Notes: a model not told the origin generated them from the sequence alone. 64,000 nucleotides of DNA from Craterostigma plantagineum (GCA_027422505.1 JAPQWV010000012.1:20496001-20560000), one strand, 5' to 3'; shown: positions 1 through 9,520, counted from the stretch's first letter. Program-made: numbers and translations.

Positions 1-1121
1 CCCTCAGCTCCCAAGGCGAAGCGAAAAGCGGGCTCTTTGGCGAAACCTGCCAAAAAATCTAAGAAGAAGTTACCCCTCACTGAAGGCGAGGGAGGTGAGG
101 CTCAGCTCGAAGCTCCTCAGGAAGGGCTTCAGCAAGAGAGCCCACCTCCTTCTGGAGGTTCTGTGGCTAGAGTCGGGATGGCAGCTTTAAGCAGCTTGGT
201 CCCCACAGAGGACAAGGAGGTATTCGCCAAAAGATCCCTTGCGGAGAATGAGGCAGAGCTTGCCTATCATCTTTCCAAGGTACGCTTTTAGTCGCTCTTA
301 GTGGATGCTTCTTCCTGTTTGTCTTGTTTTGAGAGTTCCTATGCCTTCTCTGTTTTTCTGGTCTTAGGACTTTCTTTTCGTGGTATCTAGGTGATAGGCC
401 TGGTGTCTGTGAAGAGTTCTGAGAGTTCGTTGGTGCCTGAGTTGGAGGGGCGCATCAGGTCCCTTCAGGAGCAGCTAGAGCACGTTCAGGCCAGTCTGGC
501 CGCCCGTGAAAAAACACTCGAAGAGATTCAAGCCAAGTCCGATCGTGAGAAGGAAGGACTGGAGGAGGAAAAAACCGAGCTGGCCAAGCGGTATGAGGAG
601 CTGCTCGATTCTTCAGAGAAGGAGAAAGAAAACCATGCGGCCCTTCTGAAACTACGTGAGGAGGAGCTCAAGAGCTCCTTTGCCAAAGAGAGAGCCAAGT
701 GGGATGAAGATTTCATCCGTATGACGGAGGTCCACGGGCCGGCCGAGCTGGAGGCCATGAAGGCGGAGGGCGCCCAGATTTGTCAGCGCCACCTCCTATC
801 GACCGCAGCTGGCCAGAAGTTCCTTGAGGATCTGGCCACAGATTGGCGTCTGTCATATCTGGAGGACCCTATTTCCCTCAGGACTTCGTCCCCTTTATGC
901 AGCACTATTTTCTGGGGGGGCATCGTGCAAGGGACATTGCTGCGGTTGCCGCCCTCAAGGATCTTCCTCCTCCTACCTCCTTCAAAGGGGATCCGATGGC
1001 TGAGGAAAACCCCTTGTTCTGGCGCCCCTCTGCTGAGAAGCACATGGCAGTTCTTGCCCAGGCCGATATCTCCGACCTCCCTGGCGTAGTTTTCTATCCT
1101 CCCGTGGATCCTTCTGTCTAA
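1..1121 (+). pseudogene. antisense extra ORF of the Tat element (partial, frameshifted)
   Basis: Open from base 1 (it starts upstream of the window). A Lys/Pro-rich segment (residues KSKKK, about 55-70) leads to a GT-AG intron at 280-390, whose removal joins the codons for SK and VIGL in frame. A long Glu/Lys-rich coiled coil follows (about 430-760), then a compact C-terminal domain ending with stop codon at 1119-1121. A one-base shift near 870 is needed to continue from the coiled coil into the C-terminal reading frame (about 870-1121), so this copy is broken. It runs opposite to gag-pol and converges on integrase. This matches the antisense additional ORF of Tat elements, which carries a transposase_28/plant-mobile-type domain upstream and a coiled-coil tail. 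The N-terminal domain is not visible here, so the family call rests on position and coiled-coil character. Its function is unknown. Confidence 0.75.
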
Positions 1122-1469
1122 TTTCCCTCTCTTTGTATTGTGTAATGGACCTTTTTCCTTTCATGCTTTTGCGGATGGTTTTAGGATGTTACCTTTTTGG
1201 TGGGGGGGCTTAACTCCTGCTTTCGCATGTTTTCGCCGAGGTCCCCTTTTTCCTTGTAATATAGGACCTCTTTTATCAAGTATTTTTCTTCTGTTTGAAC
1301 TTTCATCAGCACCTTGTTACATTTGTGGATCGCGTATGAATTTTACGTGTCTTTGGTTGTAAGGACCGTCGTCCTTACTTGAAGGTGTTTGCTTAGGCGC
1401 TAGGCTCTCTTCGTCCTTAGCGAATTCAGTAATGTAAGCCCGAAGGTCTTAAAAAGTGGGGGACTATCC

Positions 1470-1980
1470 CACCGTTTTACCCTGGATATAGCGCCAGCTA
1501 CGCTAAGGTACCTATACACGTCGCAGGCCTTACTGGGGACCTTTGATGTCCTGTACGCCACAGCCCGTCGGCGGCGGTATCTTGTACCCCCTCATAGGCA
1601 TCTTCCACGTCGCAGACCTTTAGCCTTTGATGTCGGGTACACCGCCGACCTGTCGGTCTTTGGCATCATCTCACGTCGCAGGCTATCGGCCTTTGATGTC
1701 TTTGTACGCCGCAGGTCCGTCGATCTTTGGCATCATCTCACGTCGCGGGCTTTTTAGCCTTTGATGTCATTGTACGCCACAGGTCCGTCGACCCGTGGTA
1801 TCGTTTCACGTCGCAGGCTGTTAGCCTTTGATGTCTTTGTACGTCGCAGGTCCTTAGACCTTTGATATCTTTGTATGTCGCAGGTCCTTAGACCTTTGAT
1901 ATCTTTGTACGTCGCAGGTCCTTAGACCTTTGATATCTTTGTACGTCGCAGGTCCTTAGACCTTTGATATCAACTACGAG
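1470..1980. repeat. 34/68-bp tandem repeats in the retrotransposon 3' non-coding zone
   Basis: The motif GTCGCAGGTCC begins at 1843, 1877, 1911 and 1945, giving an exact 34-bp period with nearly identical units. Upstream the same motif recurs at about 66-70 bp spacing (1675, 1745, 1810) with alternating variants, as if diverged dimers of the 34-mer. Hypervariable tandem repeats between integrase and the 3' LTR are known in Tat/Ogre-type elements and can seed satellite DNA. Confidence 0.9.
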
Positions 1981-2125
1981 TGCACTCTGTTATAACAAAA
2001 CGTTTATATTCCATAGGGGAGGTACGCCTCGTTAAAACCTTATCTGGGTAAAAACCTCCCTTTGAGGCAAAAATCCCAGATGAAGGAAAAAGAGTACGTC
2101 TCCTCCCTCACCATACATATCGTTA

Positions 2126-3340
2126 TCATACATAGAACTTTTTCAAGTTGGAGACATTCCAAGGGCGGGGTAGGGACCTTCCCTTGGCATCCTCTAACTC
2201 GTAGGCTCCACCTCCTAGTACCTTCGTCACCCGGTAGGGCCCTTCCCACGGAGCTTCCATTTTCTTTAGGGGCCGTAGGACGTCAGCTCTCCGGAGCACT
2301 AAATCCCCTTGTTGAAAACCCCTGGGTCGGATTCTTCGATCGTACATTGCATTTATGCGGCTTTTGTACCCCTCAGTTCTCACATGGGCCTCTTCTCGCA
2401 TTCCTTCGACAAGGTCCAGGTCTTCCCTTCTTAACTGCCCGTTCTCCTGCTCGTTATACGCCATCATTCGGTGTGTCTCAATGCCAATTTCGGCTGGTAT
2501 CACGGCGGCCGACCCATACACCAGTTCGAATGGAGTTTCTCCGGTGGCTTCCCTGGGGCTAGTTCTGTATGCCCAAAGGACAGCATCCAGCGCCTCCACC
2601 CATTTGTTTCCATCTTGTTCGAGTCGAGCCTTGATCCCCCTGAGGATAGTTCGATTGGAGACTTCGGCCTGCCCGTTGGCCTGAGGATGTCCCACCGCGA
2701 CAAACCTTTGTGTTATTTTCATGCCTTCACAAAATCCTCGCGTCCTGGCTCCACAGAATTGGGTTCCATTATCGGAGATGAGGATCCTGGGAGCTCCGTA
2801 GCGGCAGCAGATGTTCTTCCATAGGAACTCAATCACTTTTTCTTCGTCTATCCGCGCTACAGCCTTAGCTTCGATCCATTTGCTGAAGTAGTCCACTGCC
2901 ACAATAATGAACTTCTTTTGCGCCTTTCCTCGAGGAAAGGGACCGACAATGTCGATCCCCCATTTATCGAAAGGGCAGGGAGAGTGCATGGTCCCCAAAG
3001 CTTCAGCGGGGACGTGGATTCTGGGACCATACTTCTGGCAGTTATTGCACCTTCGTACTAGGTCCTTGGCATCCTTGATGAGATTGGGGCAGAAATACCC
3101 AGCTCTGACCACCTTCCTAGTGAGGGACTTGTACCCTGCATGATCCCCCGCGCACCCTTCATGGATCTCTTCGAGTATTTTCTTACCTTCCTCTTTGGAG
3201 AGGCATCGGGCGTATGCATGTACAAAAGATTTCTTAAATAGGCACCCATCTATTAAGCAGAACTTCTGTCGGTATCCCCTTTTGTCCTTCTGGCTGGAGT
3301 TTCTCAGGGTGGCTAGGATGGGGGGCTCTCCAATTGTCAC
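2126..3340 (-). CDS. integrase domain of the Tat element
   Basis: About 400 residues with the HHCC zinc-binding segment (HEGCAGDHAGY ... CNNCQKY), the catalytic core (DIVGPF, SDNGTQF, and the downstream Glu in the GQAEVSNRT region) and a C-terminal chromatin/DNA-binding tail ending in NVSNLKKFYV. It catalyses insertion of the cDNA into the genome. Its frame differs from the upstream RT-RH frame because of an extra base in the six-C run at 3321-3326; with five C the reading continues through APILATL. Integrase is therefore not translated as part of the polyprotein in this copy. The ATG at 3340 is only the first Met in this frame, not a natural start. Confidence 0.9.
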   Translation of the reverse strand: MTIGEPPILATLRNSSQKDKRGYRQKFCLIDGCLFKKSFVHAYARCLSKEEGKKILEEIHEGCAGDHAGYKSLTRKVVRAGYFCPNLIKDAKDLVRRCNNCQKYGPRIHVPAEALGTMHSPCPFDKWGIDIVGPFPRGKAQKKFIIVAVDYFSKWIEAKAVARIDEEKVIEFLWKNICCRYGAPRILISDNGTQFCGARTRGFCEGMKITQRFVAVGHPQANGQAEVSNRTILRGIKARLEQDGNKWVEALDAVLWAYRTSPREATGETPFELVYGSAAVIPAEIGIETHRMMAYNEQENGQLRREDLDLVEGMREEAHVRTEGYKSRINAMYDRRIRPRGFQQGDLVLRRADVLRPLKKMEAPWEGPYRVTKVLGGGAYELEDAKGRSLPRPWNVSNLKKFYV

Positions 3341-5432
3341 TTTCTTCTATGTCCGCCACGAACTCCCCCTTTTCTCCCTTATCCACTGCGAGGTATGTGA
3401 TGCCTTCTTCTTTAAGAGCTGGCCCTGCACTAGCGGCCTTTGCCAAATAGTCAGCCTTGTGATTTTCCTCCCTGGGGACCTGCACAATCTCACAAGAATC
3501 GAAAGCTTTTGTTAGCTCCTCAACTTTCTTACCATACTCAACCATCTTTTCATCCCTTGCTTCGTAATTTCCTTTCACTTGCTGTACCACCAGCTGTGAG
3601 TCTGAGAACAGAGTGATGTTTTGTGCTCCCAGCTCCCTCGCAATCCGCAGGCCATGAAGGAGGGCTTCGTACTCCGGCTCGTTGTTGGAAGCTTGAAAGT
3701 GGAACGTGATGGCGAAACGGAGCTCCTCCCCTTCTGGATTGATGATGAGGACCCCAGCTCCCGATTTTTGCGAAGTAGCGGACCCATCCACATATACTTT
3801 CCATCGAACCTCTGGAGGTCCCCTCGTGGTTTCGAGGATGAAATCTGAAAGGGCCTGGGCCTTTACGGCTGTCCTTCTCTCAAATTCTACATCGTACTCC
3901 CCTAGTTCGATGGCCCACTTCACCATTCTGCCTGATAGGTCTGGTCTATCCAGCGTTTGCTTCAGCGGGAAGTTAGTTCGTACGTTCACCTTGTGTGACA
4001 AGAAGTATGGTCGGAGTCGGCGGGCGGAGGTCATTACCGCTAGGGCGGCCTTCTCGAGCTCGGAGTACCTAGTTTCAGCGTCCAGCAGTATCTTGCTTAC
4101 AAAGTAGATGGGCCTCTGGGAGGTCCCGTCCTCCTTTAATAGGACGGAGCTCACCGCGTGGTCCCCTACGGAGAAGTATAATATCAACACATCCCCCCTC
4201 AAGGGCTTAGTCAAGAGGGGTGTGTTGTGGAGGTACTTCTTCAATTCTTCAAAGGCTTGCTGGCATTCCACAGTCCACTCGAATTGTTTGTTCTTCCGTA
4301 GCACCTTGAAGAAAGGCAGGCTCCTTTTAGCTGAGTGGGAGATGAATCTGCTGAGGGCTGCTAATCGTCCTGTGAGCCTTTGGACTTCCTTGATGCCTTG
4401 GGGAGGTTGCATCTCCAAGATAGCTTTTACTTTCGTGGGGTTGACCTCGATGCCTCGTTGGGTAACCATATAGCCAAGGAACTTCCCCGATCTTACTCCG
4501 AACGCACATTTTTCCGGATTGAGCCTCATTCCGCTCCCTCTGATTGCTTTGAACGCTTCTTCCAGGTCCCTGGTATGATCGGTGAGATGTATGGACTTTA
4601 CAAGCATGTCATCCACGTACACCTCCATGTTCCTACCTAGTTGGTGCTTGAAGACCTTATCTACCATCCGTTGGTATGTTGCTCCCGCGTTTTTGAGTCC
4701 GAAAGGCATTCGGACGTACCCGTATGTTCCCCCTGGTGTTACGAAGCAAACTTTATCAAAATCATTTGAATCGAGACTTACCTGGTGATAACCTTGGTAT
4801 GCATCCATCATGCTAAGGACCTCGCATCCAGAGGTAGAGTCCACAAGCTGGTCTATTCTGGGCAGAGGGTAGTGATCCTTAGGGCAGGCTTTGTTGAGAT
4901 CCCTGAAGTCGATGCACATCCTCCACTGCCCATTTCCCTTCTTTACCAAGACGGCGTTAGCCAACCAAGTGGGGAATTGAATCTCCTGGATATGTCCTGC
5001 CTGAAGCAACTTGTCCACTTCTTCCTTCAGGACCTGTGCTCTTTCTGCTCCGCACGTCCTCAACCTCTGTTTAACAGGCTTAGCGCCGGGTAGGACATTC
5101 AGATGATGTTTGGCTATATCGGGGTGGATTCCTATCATGTCCCCAGGGGAAAATGCAAACAGATCGGCGTTCCTTTGCAAACATCCCACAAGCTCCTTTG
5201 TGGCTTGCTCCCCCAAATGCGTTCCTATTTTGGTGGTTCTTCCTGGCTGCTCAGGGTACAGTTCCACTCTGACGAGGTCCTCGTCTGGTTCAGGCTGCAA
5301 GCTCGTAGGTCCTCCTCCCTCGATTTTGATCCTCTTATCACGACCGCTACCTTCTCGGGCAATCTCCTTTTCTTTTGCCACCGCTTTGACTTCGTCGGCG
5401 TAGCATCGGCGGGAGCTTTGCTGGTCCCCCAA
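3234..5432 (-). CDS. reverse transcriptase, RNase H and second (archaeal-type) RNase H of the Tat element
   Basis: The reverse transcriptase has RMCIDFRDLNKACPKD, the catalytic box VYVDDMLV and GFL-type LGYMV motifs. It is followed by a degenerate gypsy RNase H (YFVSKILLDAE, SELEKAALAV) and then an extra RNase H with YVDGSAT, EYEALLHGL and FSDSQLVV motifs carrying the catalytic D-E-D pattern. The second domain is the archaeal-like RNase H that typifies Tat elements. The reading continues in the same frame as gag-PR upstream, separated only by a UAG at 5448-5450, so the true protein is an internal part of the polyprotein. The last ~35 codons are out of frame owing to the C-run insertion at 3321-3326. 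Confidence 0.93.
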   Translation of the reverse strand: MGDQQSSRRCYADEVKAVAKEKEIAREGSGRDKRIKIEGGGPTSLQPEPDEDLVRVELYPEQPGRTTKIGTHLGEQATKELVGCLQRNADLFAFSPGDMIGIHPDIAKHHLNVLPGAKPVKQRLRTCGAERAQVLKEEVDKLLQAGHIQEIQFPTWLANAVLVKKGNGQWRMCIDFRDLNKACPKDHYPLPRIDQLVDSTSGCEVLSMMDAYQGYHQVSLDSNDFDKVCFVTPGGTYGYVRMPFGLKNAGATYQRMVDKVFKHQLGRNMEVYVDDMLVKSIHLTDHTRDLEEAFKAIRGSGMRLNPEKCAFGVRSGKFLGYMVTQRGIEVNPTKVKAILEMQPPQGIKEVQRLTGRLAALSRFISHSAKRSLPFFKVLRKNKQFEWTVECQQAFEELKKYLHNTPLLTKPLRGDVLILYFSVGDHAVSSVLLKEDGTSQRPIYFVSKILLDAETRYSELEKAALAVMTSARRLRPYFLSHKVNVRTNFPLKQTLDRPDLSGRMVKWAIELGEYDVEFERRTAVKAQALSDFILETTRGPPEVRWKVYVDGSATSQKSGAGVLIINPEGEELRFAITFHFQASNNEPEYEALLHGLRIARELGAQNITLFSDSQLVVQQVKGNYEARDEKMVEYGKKVEELTKAFDSCEIVQVPREENHKADYLAKAASAGPALKEEGITYLAVDKGEKGEFVADIEESDNWRAPHPSHPEKLQPEGQKGIPTEVLLNRWVPI

Positions 5433-5447
5433 GATCTCACCGACATG

Positions 5448-7049
5448 CTACCCTACTGGAAACTTGATCTTCAAATGATAGGTGGAGGGGATTGCTCTAA
5501 ATTCATTGATGGCGGGTCGTCCCAGAATGACATTATAGGAGGAGGCGATATCAACCACCAGGAAGTTGATCATTTTCACGATTCGAATTGGGTCTGTCCC
5601 CATTCCAACGGGCAGCGTCACCTCCCCCACGGGTTGTATCCCTGGTCCCCCAAACCCGTATAGCGCGGTGGAAACTGGCCGTAGATCTGTTCCTAGATCC
5701 ATTTTCCTGAAACAGTCAAGAAATATGATGTCGGCCGAACTCCCCCCGTCTATGAAGACTCGGGACACATCATATCCGGCAATATCAGTCGTTATGACTA
5801 AGGCATCGTTGTGTGGCCTGGCAACGTGAGTCTCGTCCTCCGGTCCAAACTGTACGTTTGCGATAGCGTTAGTGTGCCCTACCAATCCCCATGGTTGGAG
5901 TTCCCCCGTGGTCCTAGCATAGGACTTCCTAGCTCGGTTAGAATCTCCACTGCTGGGACCTCCAACAATAATCAAGATAGGGGTTCTGGACGGTCCTGGG
6001 GGGCCCTTGTTCGCTGGTGGAGGCAACGGCCTACCTTTGCCCGGCGCAGGTCCTCCTTCTTCTTTTTCGTTTTTCCGGGGACTGGGCTCAGGTCCCTGCT
6101 TTACGAACTCCTTCAGGTGCCCCGCTTGTATGAGCCTCTCTATTTCATCCTTCAAATGATAACAATTGTTAGTGTGGTGCCCGTATTCATTATGGTAACG
6201 ACAATATAAATTGGAATAGGGTCTACAAGGTCCTGAAGATCCGGCGAGGGGTTTCCTCAAAGCTGGATGTCGTCCCGCCACTGCTAAGACCTCTTCTGGA
6301 TTAGCACGTAGTGGTGTAAACCTACGAGGGGCCCTGGGTGGAGATCCCCAAGGCTCTCTATGAAGCAGTCGCGGAGGCGGCTTCCCCTGCCCCTGGCTTC
6401 TCATGGTCCCTTCCTTCTTCGGCGTGGCTATCTGCTTTTCCTCTTGCGCTTTGGCCATCTTACTTTCTTCCAAATTGATGTACTTGTCGGCCCTTAGCAG
6501 CAGGTCCTCGAAAGTCGGTGGTGGCCTCTTGGAGAGGGACGCAAAGAAATCTCCGTCTCGAAGCCCGTTTATCAAGGCACTAACCTTGACAGAGGGCGTA
6601 GCCGTCGGTACCTCTAAGGCGGCGATATTAAATCTGCTTATGTAAGCTCGGAGACTTTCATTTTCTCCCTGTCGCACTTGGAAGAGCGACATGTCAGACT
6701 TGGGCTGTTTTCTAGCACTGGCAAACTGTGTGATGAATATCAACTGGAATTCCTCAAAAGACTTGATGGATCCAGGCGCCAGTTGGCTGAACCATTGCTG
6801 GGCCGCCCTCACCAAAGTGGTTAAGAACACCCTACACTTGACCCCATCCGAGAAATCGTGAAGCAGGATGGTATTTTGAAAACGCAGGACATGCTCCACA
6901 GGGTCCGTCGTCCCATCGTATTCGTATGGCAGCTGTTTGAAGTTAGATGAGACCTCCCCCACCAGTAACTCCTTCGCAAAGGGGGTCCCTGCCACCAACC
7001 CTTCTCCTATTCTTGGAGGCATGGTTCTGCTCCTGACACCATCTATCAC
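5448..7049 (-). CDS. gag (capsid, zinc knuckle) and aspartic protease of the Tat element
   Basis: The retrotransposon gag core includes EHVLRFQNTI, QWFSQLAPGSI and ITQFASARKQ. A variant zinc knuckle CRYHNEYGHHTNNC follows, as is usual for this lineage, and then a Pro-rich linker and the retropepsin motif FIDGGSSADIIF. The frame ends with UAG, immediately followed in frame by HVGEILGDQ and the RT module. The natural gag N-terminus lies upstream in another frame (7046-7687); continuity QLADLRQVIDGV can be read across 7049. The ATG at 7049 is internal to the original gag. Confidence 0.9.
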   Translation of the reverse strand: MIDGVRSRTMPPRIGEGLVAGTPFAKELLVGEVSSNFKQLPYEYDGTTDPVEHVLRFQNTILLHDFSDGVKCRVFLTTLVRAAQQWFSQLAPGSIKSFEEFQLIFITQFASARKQPKSDMSLFQVRQGENESLRAYISRFNIAALEVPTATPSVKVSALINGLRDGDFFASLSKRPPPTFEDLLLRADKYINLEESKMAKAQEEKQIATPKKEGTMRSQGQGKPPPRLLHREPWGSPPRAPRRFTPLRANPEEVLAVAGRHPALRKPLAGSSGPCRPYSNLYCRYHNEYGHHTNNCYHLKDEIERLIQAGHLKEFVKQGPEPSPRKNEKEEGGPAPGKGRPLPPPANKGPPGPSRTPILIIVGGPSSGDSNRARKSYARTTGELQPWGLVGHTNAIANVQFGPEDETHVARPHNDALVITTDIAGYDVSRVFIDGGSSADIIFLDCFRKMDLGTDLRPVSTALYGFGGPGIQPVGEVTLPVGMGTDPIRIVKMINFLVVDIASSYNVILGRPAINEFRAIPSTYHLKIKFPVG

Positions 7050-7687
7050 CTGCCTGAGGTCTGCAAGTTGATCTCGCAGCTCCTTCTCCTTCTTGGTCCA
7101 AGTTTCCCCCTTTCCTTCTGGGACATCGTGACCTTTTTCCTCTTCTTGGAGCTTCCCGCCCCTTTAACAGGATCTGGGACCTTACTGACAGATTCGCTGG
7201 AGACTGGCGTCGGGATCCCTACGCCCTTTTCTGACGAATCTACCCTGTTTTGCTCCTCGTCCTTCTCCTGGCTTTGTTCCGACGATCCCCCATGTCCCTC
7301 AGGTTGCCTGGGGGGCTCTACTACCTTCCACGACTCACTCTCCGCTTCAGACAATTGCTTGCTGTGTTTGGAGGGTGTCGCTTGGGGTTGTGGATGTGTA
7401 TCATTTTCCCCAGTTACCTCTGTGAATTTACCGTCCACTCGCTCGGTCTCCACACGTGGCTGGGCCTTTTTTCGTTGTTTCCGTTTCTTCCTCCTCTCGG
7501 CCAGGGTACTGTTGACAGTGTTGCGCACTAAGAGGTCCAACTGTGCGGCCGTCAAGGTGATTGGTGTTTCTGGTGATATCACAACAGGAGTAGGTGCTGG
7601 GGTGGCGTCTCGCCTTCCCGTATCGCCTCCTGCAACCTCCTTAAACTGGGGGTCCAAGTTTTTCGGTATGGAAGGATCTCCCTCCAT
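7046..7687 (-). pseudogene. N-terminal part of Tat gag, frameshifted
   Basis: Likely gag start at ATG 7687-7685 (MEGDPSIPK), about 120 bp downstream of the PBS. An upstream in-frame ATG at 7843 lies inside the LTR and its frame would run across the PBS, so it is rejected as the start. The segment is charged and Ser/Pro/Lys-rich (RRKKRKQRKK). Near 7150 the frame leaves the natural gag frame: the alternative frame reads WTKKEKELRDQLADLR and joins the gag core, so a one-base indel has broken gag. Confidence 0.75.
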
Positions 7688-7804
7688 CAGCGTCCTTGTA
7701 TGTCTCGTCTTACCCCTGTAACACAAAAATAAAAAACACCCAAGGAACTTTCCAACGCAACCTCGTACTTTGCTTAAGAAATTTCTCACGCCTCTAACTC
7801 CGGT

Positions 7805-7822
7805 TTCCCACAGACGGCGCCA
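7805..7822 (-). promoter_or_regulatory. primer binding site of the Tat element
   Basis: Minus strand TGGCGCCGTCTGTGGGAA starts two bases after the 5' LTR. The first nine bases match the complement of the plant tRNA-Asp 3' end including CCA; the rest diverges, so the tRNA is not certain. Confidence 0.8.
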
Positions 7823-7824
7823 TT

Positions 7825-8549
7825 TGATATGGGGCAAACCCAATCAACAATATTTTTAAGTGTGGGGGCTCTGGGTACTTGTTAACGGTAGATTGCTTAT
7901 TATGCTGTTTGTTAAGTACGCAAGGTGAGGTTGATGCTGGGACGTAAGCAGAGAGAACACAGGGGTTTACGTGGTTCGAATCCTAACGGATTCTACGTCC
8001 ACGGGGCGCTGGGAACTGTCCTTCATTAGATAGTAAAACGTTACACACTCATACAATCCTCACTTTCCCTCCTAAAATGTGGAAAATATGTTCGAAGTAT
8101 CTAAAGAGAAAATGCTATGCGAATGCTTTTTTAAAGAGATGATAATAATGAAGAAATATGGCCAAGTCCTCTTTTTATATCAGCTCCCCGCCGCCTCTCT
8201 GTTACCAGGTCCCAGAATTTCTGGGGACGTACCAACTAGGGTGCTTAGGAAAGATGATTGATTGCTTGAAGGAATGACTTCTGCGTGATTGCAGTAACTT
8301 GTTCAGTAATATCTCCCTGTAATAAGGCGACACGCGTCTCTGAAGATATCTTTTCTTTCCTCCAACGTTCTTGCACCTTTGTATACAGTGGTTCTTCTTC
8401 CTTTTGTCCGGTCCAAACTTCTACCCGTAAGGTCCCTGCAGGTTCTCCCCCCCATGCAGATATTTCACTATGGGCCTTCTTCTTTATGGGCTTTGTTGGA
8501 CTTTCTCCTACTTGCTTTTTTCCGGCCCGTCGTAGTTGAGTCCACATCA
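7825..8549 (-). repeat. 5' LTR of the Tat element (725 bp)
   Basis: On the minus strand it begins TGATGTGG (at 8549) and ends CCATATCA (at 7825), so the ends form a 7/8-matching inverted repeat with the expected TG...CA boundaries. The PBS follows after two bases. A TATA box (TATAAAAAG) lies on the minus strand at about 8172-8179, placing U3 at 8180-8549 and R-U5 at about 7825-8150. The 3' LTR is outside the window. Confidence 0.85.
8172..8179 (-). promoter_or_regulatory. TATA box of the Tat LTR
   Basis: TATAAAAAGAGGAC on the minus strand, about 350 bp upstream of the PBS and inside the LTR; it would drive the genomic transcript. Confidence 0.6.
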
Positions 8550-8879
8550 TTAACCTTTCTGGATATTGTGTGAAATAATTTTGTTTGGTGAAAATCTTAC
8601 TCATTTAGGAAATCATTCGTTTAATTGGGGGTAGATCAATAGGAGCCTCAATACATTCTCTAGTTTCTATTTGATCTGGCTCACGTATGTATATTAAGTG
8701 TAGAAGATTACATAATTCATCGAGAAAGTGGATTGGTCTGATGTAAAAGGAATATAATAAACACAGCTAAAGTTGTTGCGTTCCGTTTCAAGTGGGTGGT
8801 TTTTTGGTTTAAAGAAACAACGGAAATGGATCGTTTCTCCATGTATTCATTTTCAACCAGTCAAATCTAGTGGGTGGCT
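8550..8879. other. non-coding spacer
   Basis: AT-rich spacer between the LTR and a LINE tail. It begins with TTAAC, the predicted 5-bp target-site duplication of the Tat element. A short motif AGTGGGTGG followed by a T run occurs twice, at about 8790 and 8870. No gene seen. Confidence 0.5.
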
Positions 8880-9520
8880 TTTTTTTTTTCAAACGATAGC
8901 TTGTATTAATAACAAAAGTACATGGACTAAATAGCCCAAAAGATATCTCCGGTGACATCAATATCCGCTAGAGAACAAAGGTTCACACAGAGCACACACA
9001 ACAAACAAAGTGACAAATCCGATAGAAGACAACTTTAAGAAATTGGGAAAGAACATCTCAAGAACCTACTACAAATCGAGCTAAATACTCAAATCTAAGG
9101 TAATCTTCACTATCTTCAATCTCAACTTCAAAACTCATTTCTTCCGAACGAGCGCTCCACAATGGGAGAAATGAGCTCCTACAAGAGGAGAAAAAACTCC
9201 TACAAGAGGAGAAAAACACTCCCAAGATTGCGAGAATCAATCGAGCATAACAACATATCACACCAATAAACACAGTAAACGCACAATAACAAATGAACGG
9301 ACGAACGCAAACGAAGCAAGCAAAAGAAAAGGAAAAAGAGCACACACCAAAGACAGAAAAAAGAAATGAACTAAGACCGTAAACACATCAACCACACAAA
9401 TGAAGAACATGGACGAAAGAGGAACAGAAAACATCCTATGGTCTAAACAAAGAAAGCACAAATCACAAGAAAGAAAGAAATAACGCCGAAAAGAAATGAT
9501 TCCTCCCCATCCTCACCAAA
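8880..9520 (-). mobile_element. 3' end of a LINE-type retrotransposon (5'-truncated)
   Basis: On the minus strand the segment ends in GTTATTAATACAAGCTATCG followed by a poly(A) tail (T run at 8880-8890 on the plus strand). The same terminal sequence recurs at 63925-64000, and a diverged form precedes the poly(A) at 36335. A short open frame ends about 170 bp before the tail (LRFEYLARFVVGS). The right-hand limit is approximate and no reverse transcriptase is present. Confidence 0.6.

Larger units (their letters stand above)
1..8549 (-). mobile_element. Tat-lineage Ty3/gypsy LTR retrotransposon, 3' LTR outside the window
   Basis: Nearly complete element read on the minus strand: 5' LTR (7825-8549), PBS (about 7805-7822), gag, protease, reverse transcriptase, RNase H, a second RNase H, integrase (2126-7687), a tandem-repeat zone (about 1470-1980) and an antisense extra ORF (1-1121) that leaves the window at the left edge. 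The order PR-RT-RH-IN defines Ty3/gypsy. A second, archaeal-type RNase H after the normal one and an extra ORF between IN and the 3' LTR are known hallmarks of the Tat lineage (Grande, Retand and Ogre relatives). The coding capacity is broken by a frameshift near 7150, a UAG at 5448-5450 and a one-base insertion in the C run at 3321-3326, so this copy is probably non-autonomous but fairly young. Confidence 0.92.

Noticed and set aside
1843..1978. CRISPR-like regular 34-bp repeats
   Set aside because: There are no unique spacers; the units are contiguous tandem repeats in a plant retrotransposon, so not a CRISPR array.
2062..2562. 166-codon plus-strand open frame
   Set aside because: Shadow of the integrase gene on the minus strand.
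8245..8604. 119-codon minus-strand frame
   Set aside because: It spans the U3 part of the LTR and its boundary; there are no protein features.
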